From: Ruegeria sp. Alg231-54
Lineage (GTDB): Bacteria; Pseudomonadota; Alphaproteobacteria; Rhodobacterales; Rhodobacteraceae
Assembly (NCBI RefSeq): GCF_900143525.1
Contig: NZ_FREZ01000004.1
Location: 62,001 to 126,000, forward strand
Reading direction: 5' to 3'
DNA: 64,000 nt
Position numbers and translations under genes: made by a program. Below the pieces are notes generated by a model that saw only the letters and a program-made list of their open reading frames with translations, searched no databases and was not told where the DNA came from. This document shows positions 15,347 to 22,902 of this stretch, piece by piece. How positions within the stretch are numbered: position 1 is the first letter of the stretch; each line of letters opens with the position of its first letter.

Positions 15347-18145
15347 ATGAGCAATTTCGGAAAAGGGTGTCACCTGCATCTGATTGACGGATCGGCCTTT
15401 ATTTTCAGGGCCTATCACGCGCTGCCGCCACTCACGCGAAAGTCGGACGGGCTGCCGATTGGCGCGGTTTCTGGCTTTTGCAACATGTTGCAGAAATATG
15501 TCGAAGGGAACGCTGGCCCGGACGCACCGACCCATGTGGCGGTGATCTTCGACAAAGGCTCGCACACGTTCCGCAACGATATGTATGACCTCTACAAGGC
15601 CAACCGCGAAGCGATGCCCGAGGACCTGCGCCCGCAAATGCCCCTGACACGCGAAGCGACGAAAGCCTTTAACATCGCTTGCAAAGAGTTGGAGGGATAC
15701 GAGGCCGACGACATCATCGCGACGCTTGCTGTGCAGGCGCGTGAGGCGGGCGGGCGTGTGACAATCGTAAGCTCGGACAAGGACCTGATGCAGCTGGTTG
15801 GCGGCGGTGTCGAAATGCTGGATGCGATGAAGAACAAGCGCATCGACCGCGATGGCGTGATTGAGAAATTCGGCGTTGGCCCTGAACGGGTGGTCGATGT
15901 GCAGGCGTTGGCGGGCGACAGCGTCGATAACGTGCCTGGGGCTCCAGGCATTGGGGTCAAGACGGCCGCCCTGCTGATCAACGAATACGGTGATCTGGAA
16001 ACGCTGCTGGACCGCGCCGAAGAGATCAAGCAGCCCAAGCGCCGCCAGACCCTGATCGAAAAGCGCGACCAGATCGAGCTGTCGAAGAAACTGGTGCAAC
16101 TGGACGAAAACACACCGCTGGATTTCACGCTGGACGATCTTGAGGTGAAAGATCCCGAACCTGACACCTTGCTGGGTTTTCTGGCAGATATGGAGTTTCG
16201 CACGCTCACCAAGCGGATCGCGGACAAGCTGGGTGCCGAAGCGCCAGCGATTGCCGATGCGCCTGCGCCGGCTGCTGAGGTGGTCGAAGCTGAAGCTATC
16301 CCCTTTGATGCGTCAAAATATGAATGCGTACGGGATGCGGGTGCGCTGCAAAAATGGATCGATCAGGCGTATGAGCGCGGCTGGATCGCGGTGGACACGG
16401 AAACCACTGGCCTGAATGAAATGATAGCTGATCTTGTCGGCATCTCTCTGTCGGTTGAGCCGGGCGAGGCGTGTTACATTCCGCTGATCCATCGCGAAAG
16501 CGCCAGCGACGATCTGTTCGGCTCAGACGCACTGGCCGAGGGGCAAATACCCGTAAATGAGGCTCTGAAGCTGCTGAAACCGATGCTAGAGGATCCGTCG
16601 ATCCTGAAGATCGGGCAGAACATGAAGTATGACGCCAAGATCTTCGTCCGCTACGGCGTGAACGTGGCGCCAATCGATGACACGATGCTGATGTCCTATG
16701 CAATGCATGGCGGCGAGCATGGGCATGGGATGGACACGCTGTCCGAACGCTATTTGAACCACACGCCGATCCCGATCAAACCGCTGCTGGGTTCGGGTAA
16801 ATCGGCGATCACTTTCGACAAGGTGCCGATTGATGAGGCGACCGCCTATGCGGCCGAAGATGCCGATATAACTCTGCGCCTGTGGAAGCTGTTCAAACCG
16901 CAACTGCATCAGGTGCAGGTGACAACGGTATATGAGACGCTCGAACGTCCATTGGTGCCGGTTTTGGCCGAGATGGAAATGCACGGCATCAAGGTTGACC
17001 GCGATGTGCTGAGCCGGATGTCCAACGCATTTGCCCAGAAAATGGCCGGATTAGAGGCTGAAATCCACGAGTTGGCGGGCGAGAACTTTAACGTCGGTTC
17101 CCCCGCTCAACTGGGCGAGATCCTGTTTGACAAGATGGGTCTGGAAGGCGGCAAAAAGGGTAAGACCGGTAAGTATTCGACCGGGGCTGACATTCTCGAA
17201 GACCTCGCGACCGAGCATGAATTGCCGCGCCGAGTACTGGACTGGCGGCAACTGAGCAAGCTGAAATCGACCTACACCGACGCGCTGCAGACCCATATCA
17301 ATCCAGATACGGGCCGGGTGCATACGTCTTATTCGATCACTGGAGCCAACACCGGGCGTTTGGCCTCGACCGATCCGAACCTGCAGAACATCCCCGTGCG
17401 CACCGAGGAAGGCCGCCGTATTCGCGAGGCGTTTATCGCCGAGCCGGGCAATGTGCTGGTCAGCTTTGACTACAGCCAAATCGAGCTGCGAATTCTGGCC
17501 CATATCGCGGATATTTCGGCCCTGAAACAGGCGTTTTCCGACGGGCTGGACATTCACGCCATGACCGCGTCCGAGATGTTCGATGTGCCGCTGGACGAGA
17601 TGACGCCGGATATCCGCCGTCAGGCCAAGGCGATCAACTTTGGTGTGATCTACGGCATTTCAGGCTTTGGGTTGGCGCGCAATCTGCGCATCCCGCGTGC
17701 CGAGGCACAGGGGTTCATCGACCGCTATTTTGAACGCTTTCCGGGTATTCGTCGCTACATGGACGACACCGTCGCCTTCGCCAAAGAACATGGCTATGTG
17801 CAGACCTTGTTCGGGCGCAAAATTCATACGCCCGAGATCAATGCCAAGGGGCCGCATGCGGGGTTCTCGCGCCGGGCGGCTATCAATGCGCCGATTCAGG
17901 GAACGGCGGCGGATGTGATCCGGCGCGCGATGGTGCGGATGCCGGATGCGATCAACGGGTTGCCTGCAAAAATGCTGCTGCAGGTGCACGACGAACTGCT
18001 GTTCGAAGTGGCCGAGGATGCTGTGGACCCACTGATCGAGGTGGCGCGCGACGTGATGGAAGGCGCATCTGATCCGGCTGTAAAGCTGGACGTCAAGCTG
18101 AGCGTGGATGCCGGACAGGGTGCCAACTGGGCCGAGGCACACTAG
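15347..18145 (+). CDS. polA: DNA polymerase I
   Basis: 932 residues from ATG 15347 (GGAG eight bases upstream); 20 residues further upstream are open but not conserved. Three activities are visible. The 5'-3' nuclease covers residues 1-300 (LIDGSAFIFRAYHALPP; YEADDIIATLA; GDSVDNVPGAPGIG). The 3'-5' exonuclease covers about 340-540 and retains its DTETTGL, NMKYDAKIF and YAAEDADITLRL motifs, so proofreading should be active. The polymerase covers 560-932 with FDYSQIELRILAH (motif A), RRQAKAINFGVIYG (motif B) and QVHDELLFE (motif C). It repairs gaps and removes RNA primers. The promoter is within the 124 bases after the YrbL-like gene. Confidence 0.97.
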   Translation: MSNFGKGCHLHLIDGSAFIFRAYHALPPLTRKSDGLPIGAVSGFCNMLQKYVEGNAGPDAPTHVAVIFDKGSHTFRNDMYDLYKANREAMPEDLRPQMPLTREATKAFNIACKELEGYEADDIIATLAVQAREAGGRVTIVSSDKDLMQLVGGGVEMLDAMKNKRIDRDGVIEKFGVGPERVVDVQALAGDSVDNVPGAPGIGVKTAALLINEYGDLETLLDRAEEIKQPKRRQTLIEKRDQIELSKKLVQLDENTPLDFTLDDLEVKDPEPDTLLGFLADMEFRTLTKRIADKLGAEAPAIADAPAPAAEVVEAEAIPFDASKYECVRDAGALQKWIDQAYERGWIAVDTETTGLNEMIADLVGISLSVEPGEACYIPLIHRESASDDLFGSDALAEGQIPVNEALKLLKPMLEDPSILKIGQNMKYDAKIFVRYGVNVAPIDDTMLMSYAMHGGEHGHGMDTLSERYLNHTPIPIKPLLGSGKSAITFDKVPIDEATAYAAEDADITLRLWKLFKPQLHQVQVTTVYETLERPLVPVLAEMEMHGIKVDRDVLSRMSNAFAQKMAGLEAEIHELAGENFNVGSPAQLGEILFDKMGLEGGKKGKTGKYSTGADILEDLATEHELPRRVLDWRQLSKLKSTYTDALQTHINPDTGRVHTSYSITGANTGRLASTDPNLQNIPVRTEEGRRIREAFIAEPGNVLVSFDYSQIELRILAHIADISALKQAFSDGLDIHAMTASEMFDVPLDEMTPDIRRQAKAINFGVIYGISGFGLARNLRIPRAEAQGFIDRYFERFPGIRRYMDDTVAFAKEHGYVQTLFGRKIHTPEINAKGPHAGFSRRAAINAPIQGTAADVIRRAMVRMPDAINGLPAKMLLQVHDELLFEVAEDAVDPLIEVARDVMEGASDPAVKLDVKLSVDAGQGANWAEAH

Positions 18146-18203
18146 CCGCAAAAAATGGGTGCGGCGCTGCTCATTAGGCCCGGCGGGCCCTCTTTGCAGC
18201 GGG

Positions 18204-18434
18204 TCAGCCCTGCGGTCTGACCCAGCCCTCGACCATGCGTTTCACTGTTGGGCCAAGGGTGAGGATAACAGCGAAGGCAATCGGCCAGCAAAAAGCCCAG
18301 GACGCCATCCAGTCGCCAAATGTGGATGGTCCGAATCCCACGGCTTTGGCCGTGGCGATGCAGGTGACGATACAGGACATGAGGCCGGACATGATCAGTC
18401 CGAACACAGCGTGGGCAAAGCGGGCAGGGATCAT
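18204..18434 (-). CDS. DUF2798 family small membrane protein
   Basis: 76 residues with two predicted membrane helices (about residues 7-28 and 48-65) and a short loop between them. The pattern (FAHAVFGLIMSGLMSCIVT, then WMASWAFCWPIAFAVILTLGPTVKRMV) is typical of DUF2798. Function is unknown. AAGGA lies eight bases before ATG 18434. It is convergent with polA; the 58 bases between them hold a short GC-rich hairpin at 18177-18189 that could terminate polA weakly. Confidence 0.8.
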   Translation of the reverse strand: MIPARFAHAVFGLIMSGLMSCIVTCIATAKAVGFGPSTFGDWMASWAFCWPIAFAVILTLGPTVKRMVEGWVRPQG

Positions 18435-18513
18435 TTCGGGAATCCTTAAGGTCGCGATGCCCCGGTTTTAGGTATTTTCGCCCTGATTGCCAGACGGAAT
18501 AGGGAGTCTGCCG

Positions 18514-19263
18514 TCACATCCAGCCCAGTGAATGCACGGTTCTGGATGTTGACGGGGTGTATTCGGCACTAACCCAGCCGGAATATCCCGATGACGTCAT
18601 AGCATTAAAAAGCTGAGCGAAGTCCGTCGGACCGCGTCCCGGTTCAGAGCGGTCCGGGGCGGCTCCGACCTGGGCATGTACGACCCTTGGATGAAACTGT
18701 TCCCAAACCTGCAGCGCATCTCCGTGGATCATATGGGCGTGAAAGCTGTCATATTGCAGGCCGACATTTGGACGGCTTACACGATCCAGGATATCAGCAG
18801 CCAGGTTGTAATCATTGAGGAAGTAATCGGGCTGAGACACGGGGTTGAGCGGTTCGATCGTAAACTGTTGTTGCGGTGCAAGGTCGGCCGCCCATTGCAG
18901 GTTGTGCACCATGCATTCAAACGCGTCCGGTCCCGAGGAATAGCCTGACATGATGTGGATCAGCCCCGGGCGGAGAACCTGAGCATAGCGCAAAACGCGG
19001 CGGATATCCGACTGGAACCGGCCTTCACCACCGGGAACAGCGGCATAACCGGGATCACCTCCGGTGTAATTGGGCGGGGGCGCATTGATCAGCACCAGAT
19101 CCAAACCGTTGGCCAGCAACGCGCGGTGTGTCTCTTTGGCGGCCAGGTCGTAGGGAAACAGAATCTCGACCGCCTTGAACCCAGCCTCTGCTGCGGCCTG
19201 AAACCGGTCCAGGTAGGGAAGTTCGGCAAAGAGCAGAGAGATATTGGCTGCGAATTTTGGCAT
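18514..19263 (-). CDS. hyi: hydroxypyruvate isomerase-like TIM-barrel protein
   Basis: 249 residues, the usual size. The family interconverts hydroxypyruvate and tartronate semialdehyde in the glyoxylate/glycerate pathway. The features are an xylose-isomerase-like TIM barrel, with AANISLLFAELPYLDRF at the N-terminus, VEILFPYD, NAPPPNYTGGD, the TIEPLNPV segment carrying the catalytic/metal Glu, QYDSFHAHM with Asp and His, and WVSAEYTP with the second metal Glu. Glyoxylate carboligase and tartronate semialdehyde reductase genes are not next to it. The region upstream carries two 19-base direct repeats shared with the divergent transporter gene. Confidence 0.88.
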   Translation of the reverse strand: MPKFAANISLLFAELPYLDRFQAAAEAGFKAVEILFPYDLAAKETHRALLANGLDLVLINAPPPNYTGGDPGYAAVPGGEGRFQSDIRRVLRYAQVLRPGLIHIMSGYSSGPDAFECMVHNLQWAADLAPQQQFTIEPLNPVSQPDYFLNDYNLAADILDRVSRPNVGLQYDSFHAHMIHGDALQVWEQFHPRVVHAQVGAAPDRSEPGRGPTDFAQLFNAMTSSGYSGWVSAEYTPSTSRTVHSLGWM

Positions 19264-19287
19264 CGGAGGCCTCTGGTTAGCTGGTGC

Positions 19288-19380
19288 GCTGACTTTATCC
19301 GCGAGGCGATTTCAACGAAAGAGACTGAAAACGACAGTTTGTCGAAATTCGACCAGATCGGGCTGACTTTATCCGCGAGG
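19288..19380. repeat. 19-base perfect direct repeat, two copies, in a divergent promoter region
   Basis: GCTGACTTTATCCGCGAGG occurs at 19288-19306 and at 19362-19380, 74 bases apart (about seven helical turns), between the starts of hyi and the DMT transporter. No further copy is visible nearby. It could be a duplicated regulator-binding site or a local duplication. Confidence 0.6.
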
Positions 19381-19438
19381 GTCGGGGCAACGCGGCGAAT
19401 CATTTCAGAACGCCGTGCCAACAAAAGGTTCGAACAAT

Positions 19439-20383
19439 ATGGCGATGAGCCCAGACCCCGCGCGCGGGAACGCCCTTTCTGCGTCTGCCGGGCAAAATTT
19501 GGCCTTGTCCGGCAACGGCTTGGCAGTGGCGTCCATGCTGACGTGGGCGGCTGGGTTTCCGGCGGCCGAGGTGTTGTTGCAGACATGGCCGCCAGTTGCG
19601 CTGTTGGTCGCGCGCATGGCCATGGCTGTTGCGTTTCTACTCCCGATTTGGGTCATGATAGATGGCCCGGAACGGGTTCTGCGCGCCCGTTGGGGACATG
19701 CGTTTGTTGTCGGCGGGTTTGGTATCGGTCTGGGGATGTTCCTGCTGATCGTGGCGCAAAAACTGACTGACCCGGTCACAACGGCCATCATTGCCTCATG
19801 CGCGCCATTGATTGCAACACTGTTGGAACTTGCGTCTGGTACTCGGCGACTCAAGTGGAATTTTGCTGTTGGGGTTCTAATCTCGGTAGTGGGCGGATTG
19901 ATCGCCACCAGCGCGGTAGCCCCGGCACAGTTGGGTTTGGGCGCTGCCTGTGCCGTTGCGGCGACAGCCCTGTTTTGCTGGGGAAGCCAGGCAACCTCGC
20001 GAGATTTCCCCGAATTAAGCCAAACCGGGCGCGCAGCGGTTACTTTTGTTGGCGGATTCTTCATGGCAACCATCCTGATGACCGGAGCACATCATCTGGG
20101 CATGGATATCGTGCCGTCCATTTCTATAGACTCGCGCCAAATTGGAATGCTGGCGATCTATTCGCTGATTTCCATGGCGCTCAGCCAGATCCTGTTTGTT
20201 GCGTCGATTGGCAAACTGGGCGTCGCGCTTACGTCCTTTCACATCAATGTCGCCCCCTTCTACGTGATGCTGATCATGCTGCTGCTGGGCGAAGAGTGGA
20301 ACTGGACCCGTGCGCTGGGCGCAGGGGTTGTCGCGATGGCTGTTGTTCTGGCACAGGACCGTCGGGTCGAAAAACCGGCCTAG
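19439..20383 (+). CDS. EamA/DMT family transporter
   Basis: 314 residues from ATG 19439, which follows AAAGG at ten bases; a GTG at 19415 would add eight residues. Two repeats of five hydrophobic helices are seen, with a WAAGFPAAEVLLQTWPPVALLVAR start in the first half (the AxxxxPPxxLxxxR pattern of the family) and a VAPFYVMLIMLLLGEEWNWTRALGAGVV end in the second half, where P-E-E motifs line the pore. Substrate is unknown. Divergent from hyi, sharing 175 bases with the direct repeat. Its stop overlaps the DUF1285 stop on the other strand. Confidence 0.85.
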   Translation: MAMSPDPARGNALSASAGQNLALSGNGLAVASMLTWAAGFPAAEVLLQTWPPVALLVARMAMAVAFLLPIWVMIDGPERVLRARWGHAFVVGGFGIGLGMFLLIVAQKLTDPVTTAIIASCAPLIATLLELASGTRRLKWNFAVGVLISVVGGLIATSAVAPAQLGLGAACAVAATALFCWGSQATSRDFPELSQTGRAAVTFVGGFFMATILMTGAHHLGMDIVPSISIDSRQIGMLAIYSLISMALSQILFVASIGKLGVALTSFHINVAPFYVMLIMLLLGEEWNWTRALGAGVVAMAVVLAQDRRVEKPA

Positions 20384-20970
20384 TCGGTCAGGCTGTCCGA
20401 CCGGACAAGCGGGAAAAACTGCCCACCGGACCAGACGCCAAACCAGCCATCTTTGTGCGTTGCGATGTCCACAAGGCGATAAAAGCTTTTGCGATCTATG
20501 CGCGCCTCAAGATTTGCGCGAACCAATACGTAAGGTGACGGCTCGTCTGTTTCGGGATCGATGACAATCCGGATCGGGTGATCAGGACCAGCTATCGCGG
20601 TATCACCAACACGGGTCGTAAATGTCAGTACTTGGGCCTGACCCTCGCCTGTCGCGTCAAAATCCACGGCCACAAAGGGCGCATCCTCGACAGTGATTCC
20701 CACCTTTTCCACCGGGGTCACAAGGTAGTATTTCCCGTCTTCTTTCTTAAGAATTGAGGAAAAAAGCTTCACAAGCTCGAACCGGTTGATCGGCGACCCT
20801 AAATAAGTCCAAGACCCATCTTTTGCGATATGGATGTCCAGATCGCCGCAAAACGGAGGATTCCACAGGTGAACAGGGGGTAAACCCCTGGTTTTGGCCG
20901 CTTTGACCGAGGCCGCCAGCCCGTCCGGAGAGGGGGTCACAGGTTTTTGTCCGCTCATTGCTTTTGCCAT
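20380..20970 (-). CDS. DUF1285 family protein
   Basis: 196 residues. The pattern PPVHLWNPPFCGDLDIHIAKDGSWTYLGSPINRFELVKLFSSIL followed by YYLVTPVEKVGITVEDAPFVAVDF is that of DUF1285, cytosolic proteins of beta-rich fold whose function is unknown, present in most alphaproteobacteria next to moxR. An internal ATG at 20958 is an alternative start; AAGGA sits close to 20970 and further from 20958, so the choice is open. Divergent from the MoxR gene across 52 bases, so a shared promoter region is likely. Confidence 0.85.
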   Translation of the reverse strand: MAKAMSGQKPVTPSPDGLAASVKAAKTRGLPPVHLWNPPFCGDLDIHIAKDGSWTYLGSPINRFELVKLFSSILKKEDGKYYLVTPVEKVGITVEDAPFVAVDFDATGEGQAQVLTFTTRVGDTAIAGPDHPIRIVIDPETDEPSPYVLVRANLEARIDRKSFYRLVDIATHKDGWFGVWSGGQFFPLVRSDSLTD

Positions 20971-21022
20971 TTCCTTTTCGCGCGATACACTTCAACCATA
21001 ATAGTCCACGGAAGGGAAAGTC

Positions 21023-22030
21023 ATGACCGAACCTGCCGACCTCGTGTCCGAGATCGAAGCGCTGGAAATCAAACTGCAAGAGGCCAAGGCCTCGATCACC
21101 CGTCGCTTTATCGGACAGGAAAGGGTCGTGGACCTGACGCTGACCGCCCTGTTGTGCGGTGGCCACGCCCTGCTGATCGGCCTGCCTGGGCTTGGCAAGA
21201 CGCGGCTGGTTGAAACGCTGTCGACCGTGATGGGTCTGCACGGCAACCGCATCCAGTTCACACCCGACCTGATGCCCGCCGATATTCTGGGGTCCGAGGT
21301 TCTGGACACAGCCGAGGATGGCAGCCGCCACTTTCGCTTTATTTCCGGTCCGATCTTCTGTCAGCTGCTGATGGCGGACGAAATCAACCGGGCCAGCCCC
21401 CGGACTCAGTCAGCGCTTTTGCAGGCGATGCAGGAACGCACTGTGACTGTGGCTGGCGAAGACCGCGATCTGGGTGAACCATTCCACGTATTGGCGACGC
21501 AAAACCCGATCGAGCAAGAGGGTACTTATCCACTGCCCGAGGCGCAGCTGGACCGTTTCTTGGTTCGAATTGACGTGGATTATCCCGATCGCCAGACCGA
21601 GCGCGATATTCTTTTGGCCACGACTGGCGTGGAAGAGGACGAAGCGCACGAGATTTTCAGCAAGGAAGAGCTGTTGGCCGCTCAGACCCTGTTGCGCCGT
21701 ATGCCGGTCGGGGACTCTGTTGTGGAACTGATCCTCGATCTTGTCCGCGCCTTCCGCCCCGAAGAGGCGGGTGTTTCCGAACGGGTGGCTGAAACCGTCG
21801 CCTGGGGCCCTGGCCCCCGTGCGGCGCAGGCACTCATGATGACGGTGCGCGCCCGGGCAATGCTGCAGGGGCGTTTGGCCCCAAATTCCGAGGATGTGCT
21901 GGATATGGCGCGCCCGGTGCTCAGCCACCGGATGGCGTTGAACTTTGCGGCGCGGGCGCGCGGTGACAGTTTGGCTGACCTGATCGACTCGATTGCCGCT
22001 GGTCTTGTCCGCACCGAGGCTGCGGCGTGA
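21023..22030 (+). CDS. MoxR-family AAA+ ATPase
   Basis: 335 residues. Walker A is GLPGLGKTRLVE (residues about 55-66), Walker B is LLMADEINRASPRTQSALLQAMQE with the family-specific Asn-Arg-Ala, and sensor 1 is VLATQNPIEQEGTYPLPEAQLDRF, all standard for MoxR ATPases. They are chaperone-like factors for assembly or maturation of membrane or secreted complexes and almost always sit before a DUF58 gene, as here. GGAAGGGA precedes ATG 21023. It starts a run of four genes joined by ATGA overlaps, ending at 27697. Confidence 0.93.
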   Translation: MTEPADLVSEIEALEIKLQEAKASITRRFIGQERVVDLTLTALLCGGHALLIGLPGLGKTRLVETLSTVMGLHGNRIQFTPDLMPADILGSEVLDTAEDGSRHFRFISGPIFCQLLMADEINRASPRTQSALLQAMQERTVTVAGEDRDLGEPFHVLATQNPIEQEGTYPLPEAQLDRFLVRIDVDYPDRQTERDILLATTGVEEDEAHEIFSKEELLAAQTLLRRMPVGDSVVELILDLVRAFRPEEAGVSERVAETVAWGPGPRAAQALMMTVRARAMLQGRLAPNSEDVLDMARPVLSHRMALNFAARARGDSLADLIDSIAAGLVRTEAAA

Positions 22031-22902
22031 ATGCGGCGCTGACCCTTCGAGAAAGATCTGAGGCCGAGGCGTCCCGGCTGCCGCCGTTGTTGGCACGGGC
22101 TGAGCAATTGGCCGGAACCGTTCTGCTGGGCGACCACGGCCGCCGCCGCGCGGGGCTTGGTGATGACTTCTGGCAATATCGCCCTGCTCAGATCGGCGAC
22201 AGCCGCCGGATGATCGACCATCGGCGCTCAGCCCGCGGCGATCAGCAATTTGTGCGCGAACGCGAGTGGCAGATTGCGCAATCGGTAATGCTGTGGGTCG
22301 ATCAGGGCGCGTCGATGCGGTTTGCGTCCGACAAGAACCTGTCCACCAAGGCCGACCGCGCTCGTCTGCTGGGGTTGGCAACCGCGATCCTGCTGGTGCG
22401 CGGGGGTGAGCGCGTCGGCCTGACCGGCACGACCCTGCCGCCACGGCGCGGCAACGCGCAGGTCATCCGACTGGCAGAAGCGTGGTCCGAGGATGCTGAG
22501 TCCGACTATGCGCCACCCGAACACCGCGCCATGATCCCGCATGCCCGCGCCGTTTTCATTTCCGATTTCCTTGGTCCGCTGGATGAGGTTGAACTGGCCC
22601 TCACCAAAGCCGCCGACCGTGGGGTGCGAGGCTTGGTGCTGCAGGTTCTTGATCCCGGAGAAGAGACCTTTCCATATCGCGGTCGTACGATCTTTGAAAG
22701 CGTCGGCGGTTCCGTTCGCCATGAAACCCTAAAGGCCGGAGATCTGCGTGAGCGGTATCTGGAACGGCTTGCCAAGCGTAAGGATGCGCTGACACGGCTG
22801 TGCCGTGCGACGGGGTGGCAACTGGGGCTGCATCACACCGATGACAGTGCGCAAGCAGCTTTGTTGTGGCTCTATCGTGCGCTGGATGGGGGTACGGGAT
22901 GA
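22027..22902 (+). CDS. DUF58 domain protein
   Basis: 291 residues. The conserved DUF58 core is present: GDHGRRRAGLGDDFWQYRPAQIGDSRRMIDHRRSARGDQQFVRERE with the typical R-x-Y-x-x-G-D-x-x-R-x-I-D-W/H arrangement. It is shorter than many DUF58 proteins because it lacks the N-terminal membrane helices, so it should be cytoplasmic. A von Willebrand-like region (ILWVDQGASM, then SDFLGPLDEV) follows. It overlaps moxR by four bases (ATGA) and the next gene in the same way, so all are coupled. DUF58 proteins are taken to work with MoxR. Confidence 0.85.
   Translation: MNAALTLRERSEAEASRLPPLLARAEQLAGTVLLGDHGRRRAGLGDDFWQYRPAQIGDSRRMIDHRRSARGDQQFVREREWQIAQSVMLWVDQGASMRFASDKNLSTKADRARLLGLATAILLVRGGERVGLTGTTLPPRRGNAQVIRLAEAWSEDAESDYAPPEHRAMIPHARAVFISDFLGPLDEVELALTKAADRGVRGLVLQVLDPGEETFPYRGRTIFESVGGSVRHETLKAGDLRERYLERLAKRKDALTRLCRATGWQLGLHHTDDSAQAALLWLYRALDGGTG

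Noticed and set aside
18177-18196. Short GC hairpin after polA as terminator
   Set aside because: The stem has only five pairs with a three-base loop and a broken T run; weak at best.
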